A stretch of 8,315 nt of DNA, from assembly GCA_050942695.1 (NCBI GenBank), contig JBMNNU010000138.1, positions 1 through 8,315 on the forward strand, read 5' to 3'. A model generated the notes under the pieces. That model saw only the letters and a list, made by a program, of their open reading frames with translations. It searched no databases and was not told the DNA's origin. This document shows, one piece after another, positions 7,138 through 8,315 of this stretch. The position numbers and the translations under genes were made by a program. Position 1 is the first letter of the stretch, and the number at the start of each line of letters is the position of its first letter. Source of the DNA: JBMNNU01 sp050942695. Lineage in GTDB: Bacteria > Chloroflexota > UBA6077.

Positions 7138-7803
7138 TTGATACGATTATTCTGTGTTGCGCTTATTTCGCTGTTTGCGTGCGCGGCTGTGATAGGCTGC
7201 GCAGCCGGCGCCTCTGAGCCGCAGAAGCCTGCGGGAACCACTAGTGCAGCGCCAACGAGCGCTCCCGCCGCTCAAACCGCACAGACGAACGCTCCCGCGG
7301 GTCAAAGCGCCGCGCCGGCCGCTTCCCCGGTAGCGCAGGCAACCAAGGCGGCACCGCCCGCCCCCACTCCCGCTTCCAACGACAAACTCGCCAGCATCCC
7401 GGTCTATGACCCCAAAGCCATTCCTGCCGACCGCATGCAGCAGGGCCAGGGCTTCGTGGAAAACGGCACGCTGTTTATCCGCTACATCGGCATCGAGAAG
7501 AAAGATCTCGGCGGCATGCCCGGCATCGTTCTGAAGTACGAGATGACCAACCTTTCAGCCGAGACGGTGGATTCCCAGACGCTGTATGTGGAGGTTTTCC
7601 AGAACGGTAAGGAGCTGAAAAACCCCTTCACCTTCGAGCCGGCCTATCTGGCCACTCCCAAGCTGGAGCCGAAGAAGACCCTTGCTTTCAACGACGAGTA
7701 TCTGCTGGTCAACGAGACCGACCCCGTGGAAGCAAAGATCCGGCAGTTCCTGGTAATGACGCTCGACCCACCATGGGTAGTGAAGACCTTCCCGCTCAAG
7801 TAG
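7138..7803 (+). CDS. Predicted lipoprotein with DUF5067-like domain
   Basis: Exported, lipid-anchored protein of 221 aa. The signal peptide is MIRLFCVALISLFACAAVIGC: a short charged start, a hydrophobic stretch and a lipobox VIGC with Cys21 as the lipidation site. Residues 22-80 form a flexible Ala/Pro/Thr/Gln linker with repeated AP and QTAQTNAP-like words, typical of a spacer between membrane and folded domain. Residues about 95-221 form a compact beta-rich domain: ENGTLFIRYIGIEKKDLGG, then GIVLKYEMTNLSAETVDSQTLYVEVFQNGKEL, a pattern like DUF5067/DUF4352 immunoglobulin-like domains of surface lipoproteins. That assignment rests on pattern memory only. The start is TTG with a near-perfect Shine-Dalgarno. 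It lies 40 bp after the PAS gene and 70 bp before a second lipoprotein gene, so a common transcript is plausible. Its role is unknown; domains of this type are usually of undefined binding function. Confidence 0.8.
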   Translation: MIRLFCVALISLFACAAVIGCAAGASEPQKPAGTTSAAPTSAPAAQTAQTNAPAGQSAAPAASPVAQATKAAPPAPTPASNDKLASIPVYDPKAIPADRMQQGQGFVENGTLFIRYIGIEKKDLGGMPGIVLKYEMTNLSAETVDSQTLYVEVFQNGKELKNPFTFEPAYLATPKLEPKKTLAFNDEYLLVNETDPVEAKIRQFLVMTLDPPWVVKTFPLK

Positions 7804-7873
7804 CAGCAGGCGACAGCCCGAGACACCGATCGCTGCATAATCAAATATCTCAACGGTTCTGGAGACCCGCTTT

Positions 7874-8315
7874 ATGAAGAAAATCTACTTTCTATCTCTA
7901 GCACTAACGCTGATTCTGCTGGCAGGCTGCGCCGGCCCGGCCACCGAAAAACAAAGTAGTACAGCACCCACCAGTACAGCGCCAACCAGTACGGCATCCA
8001 CCGAACCAGCAGATGAACCCACCGACGAGGAAGTTGAAGTGTCGCTGGTGCAGGAGCCGAGTGAGTATACGGATGATTTCAGACCTTTGATCGATGGGTC
8101 TGTGCGCTTTGAGGAGGACACCTCGCGGCAGGTGTCGGTGGAATTCCCGGCAGACGGGACGGAAAAGACGCTCTCATTGGAGGCCGGCAACGGCTTGAAT
8201 TGGGTGCTGACCATTCCGGCGGGCGCTCTGGATCACCCCGAGACGATCACGATGACAGATATGAAGAGCGTCAGCAGCAGCCTTGGCGACATATCTGGTG
8301 GGGTAGTGCTGCAGC
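7874..8315 (+). CDS. Predicted lipoprotein, 3' end outside the window
   Basis: The open frame runs to the window end (147 codons visible). It begins with a clear lipoprotein signal MKKIYFLSLALTLILLAGC, lipobox LAGC with Cys19. Next is a short Ser/Thr/Ala/Pro repeat (STAPTSTAPTSTAST), then an acidic stretch (EPADEPTDEEVEV), and the beginning of a folded domain. Near the end GLNWVLTIPAGALDHPETITMT resembles the IPxGAL motif of ZU5-like or related beta-sandwich domains in secreted proteins; this is tentative. A GGAG at 7861-7864 precedes the ATG at somewhat long spacing (9 nt). No terminator is seen in the 70-bp gap after the previous lipoprotein gene, which supports joint expression. The two lipoproteins share layout (signal, linker, domain) but not obvious sequence. 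Confidence 0.8.
   Translation, partial: MKKIYFLSLALTLILLAGCAGPATEKQSSTAPTSTAPTSTASTEPADEPTDEEVEVSLVQEPSEYTDDFRPLIDGSVRFEEDTSRQVSVEFPADGTEKTLSLEAGNGLNWVLTIPAGALDHPETITMTDMKSVSSSLGDISGGVVLQ

Overview
The window reads entirely on the + strand and falls into two blocks. Overall base composition is moderately GC-rich. Several features would fit a Chloroflexota-like bacterium: strong Shine-Dalgarno sites, use of GTG and TTG starts, secreted lipoproteins with long Ala/Pro/Thr linkers, and a Y1 transposase carrying an Ala/Gly/Pro/Gln-rich insert. That placement is only an impression from gene style; no rRNA or other marker gene is present.

Block 1 (1-5086) is the distal part of a type I restriction-modification operon. 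It holds hsdS (specificity subunit, 5' end outside the window), a REP-associated tyrosine transposase-like (RAYT, IS200/Y1 HUH family) gene, and a full-length hsdR (translocase/endonuclease, EcoR124-like architecture). hsdM is not seen and would be expected upstream. The three reading frames are interlocked: the transposase starts with a GTG that overlaps the hsdS stop, and hsdR starts inside the end of the transposase gene, which also supplies its ribosome binding site. The transposase is therefore built like a resident operon member and not like a fresh insertion. Inside its coding sequence lies a 206-bp segment bounded by two inverted hairpins of the same design (9-bp stem, 6-nt loop, GTA/TAC edges). 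These enclose a run of 18-bp tandem repeats, an arrangement reminiscent of a bipartite REP element (BIME).

Block 2 (5087-8315) starts with about 550 bp without a convincing gene but with several palindromes. It continues with an AraC-family regulator carrying an N-terminal PAS domain, a 244-bp spacer with a remarkable nested set of hairpins ending in a T-run, a short stand-alone PAS protein related to the regulator's sensor half, and two lipoprotein genes. The first lipoprotein has a DUF5067-like outer domain; the second is cut by the window end. The PAS protein and the lipoproteins are closely spaced and could form one transcription unit controlled by the neighbouring AraC/PAS regulator, but no target or ligand can be read from the sequence.

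The most interesting signals are the REP-like hairpin pair inside the RAYT gene, the locking of that gene between hsdS and hsdR, the multi-branched hairpin structure at 6437-6567, and the PAS-only partner of the AraC regulator.
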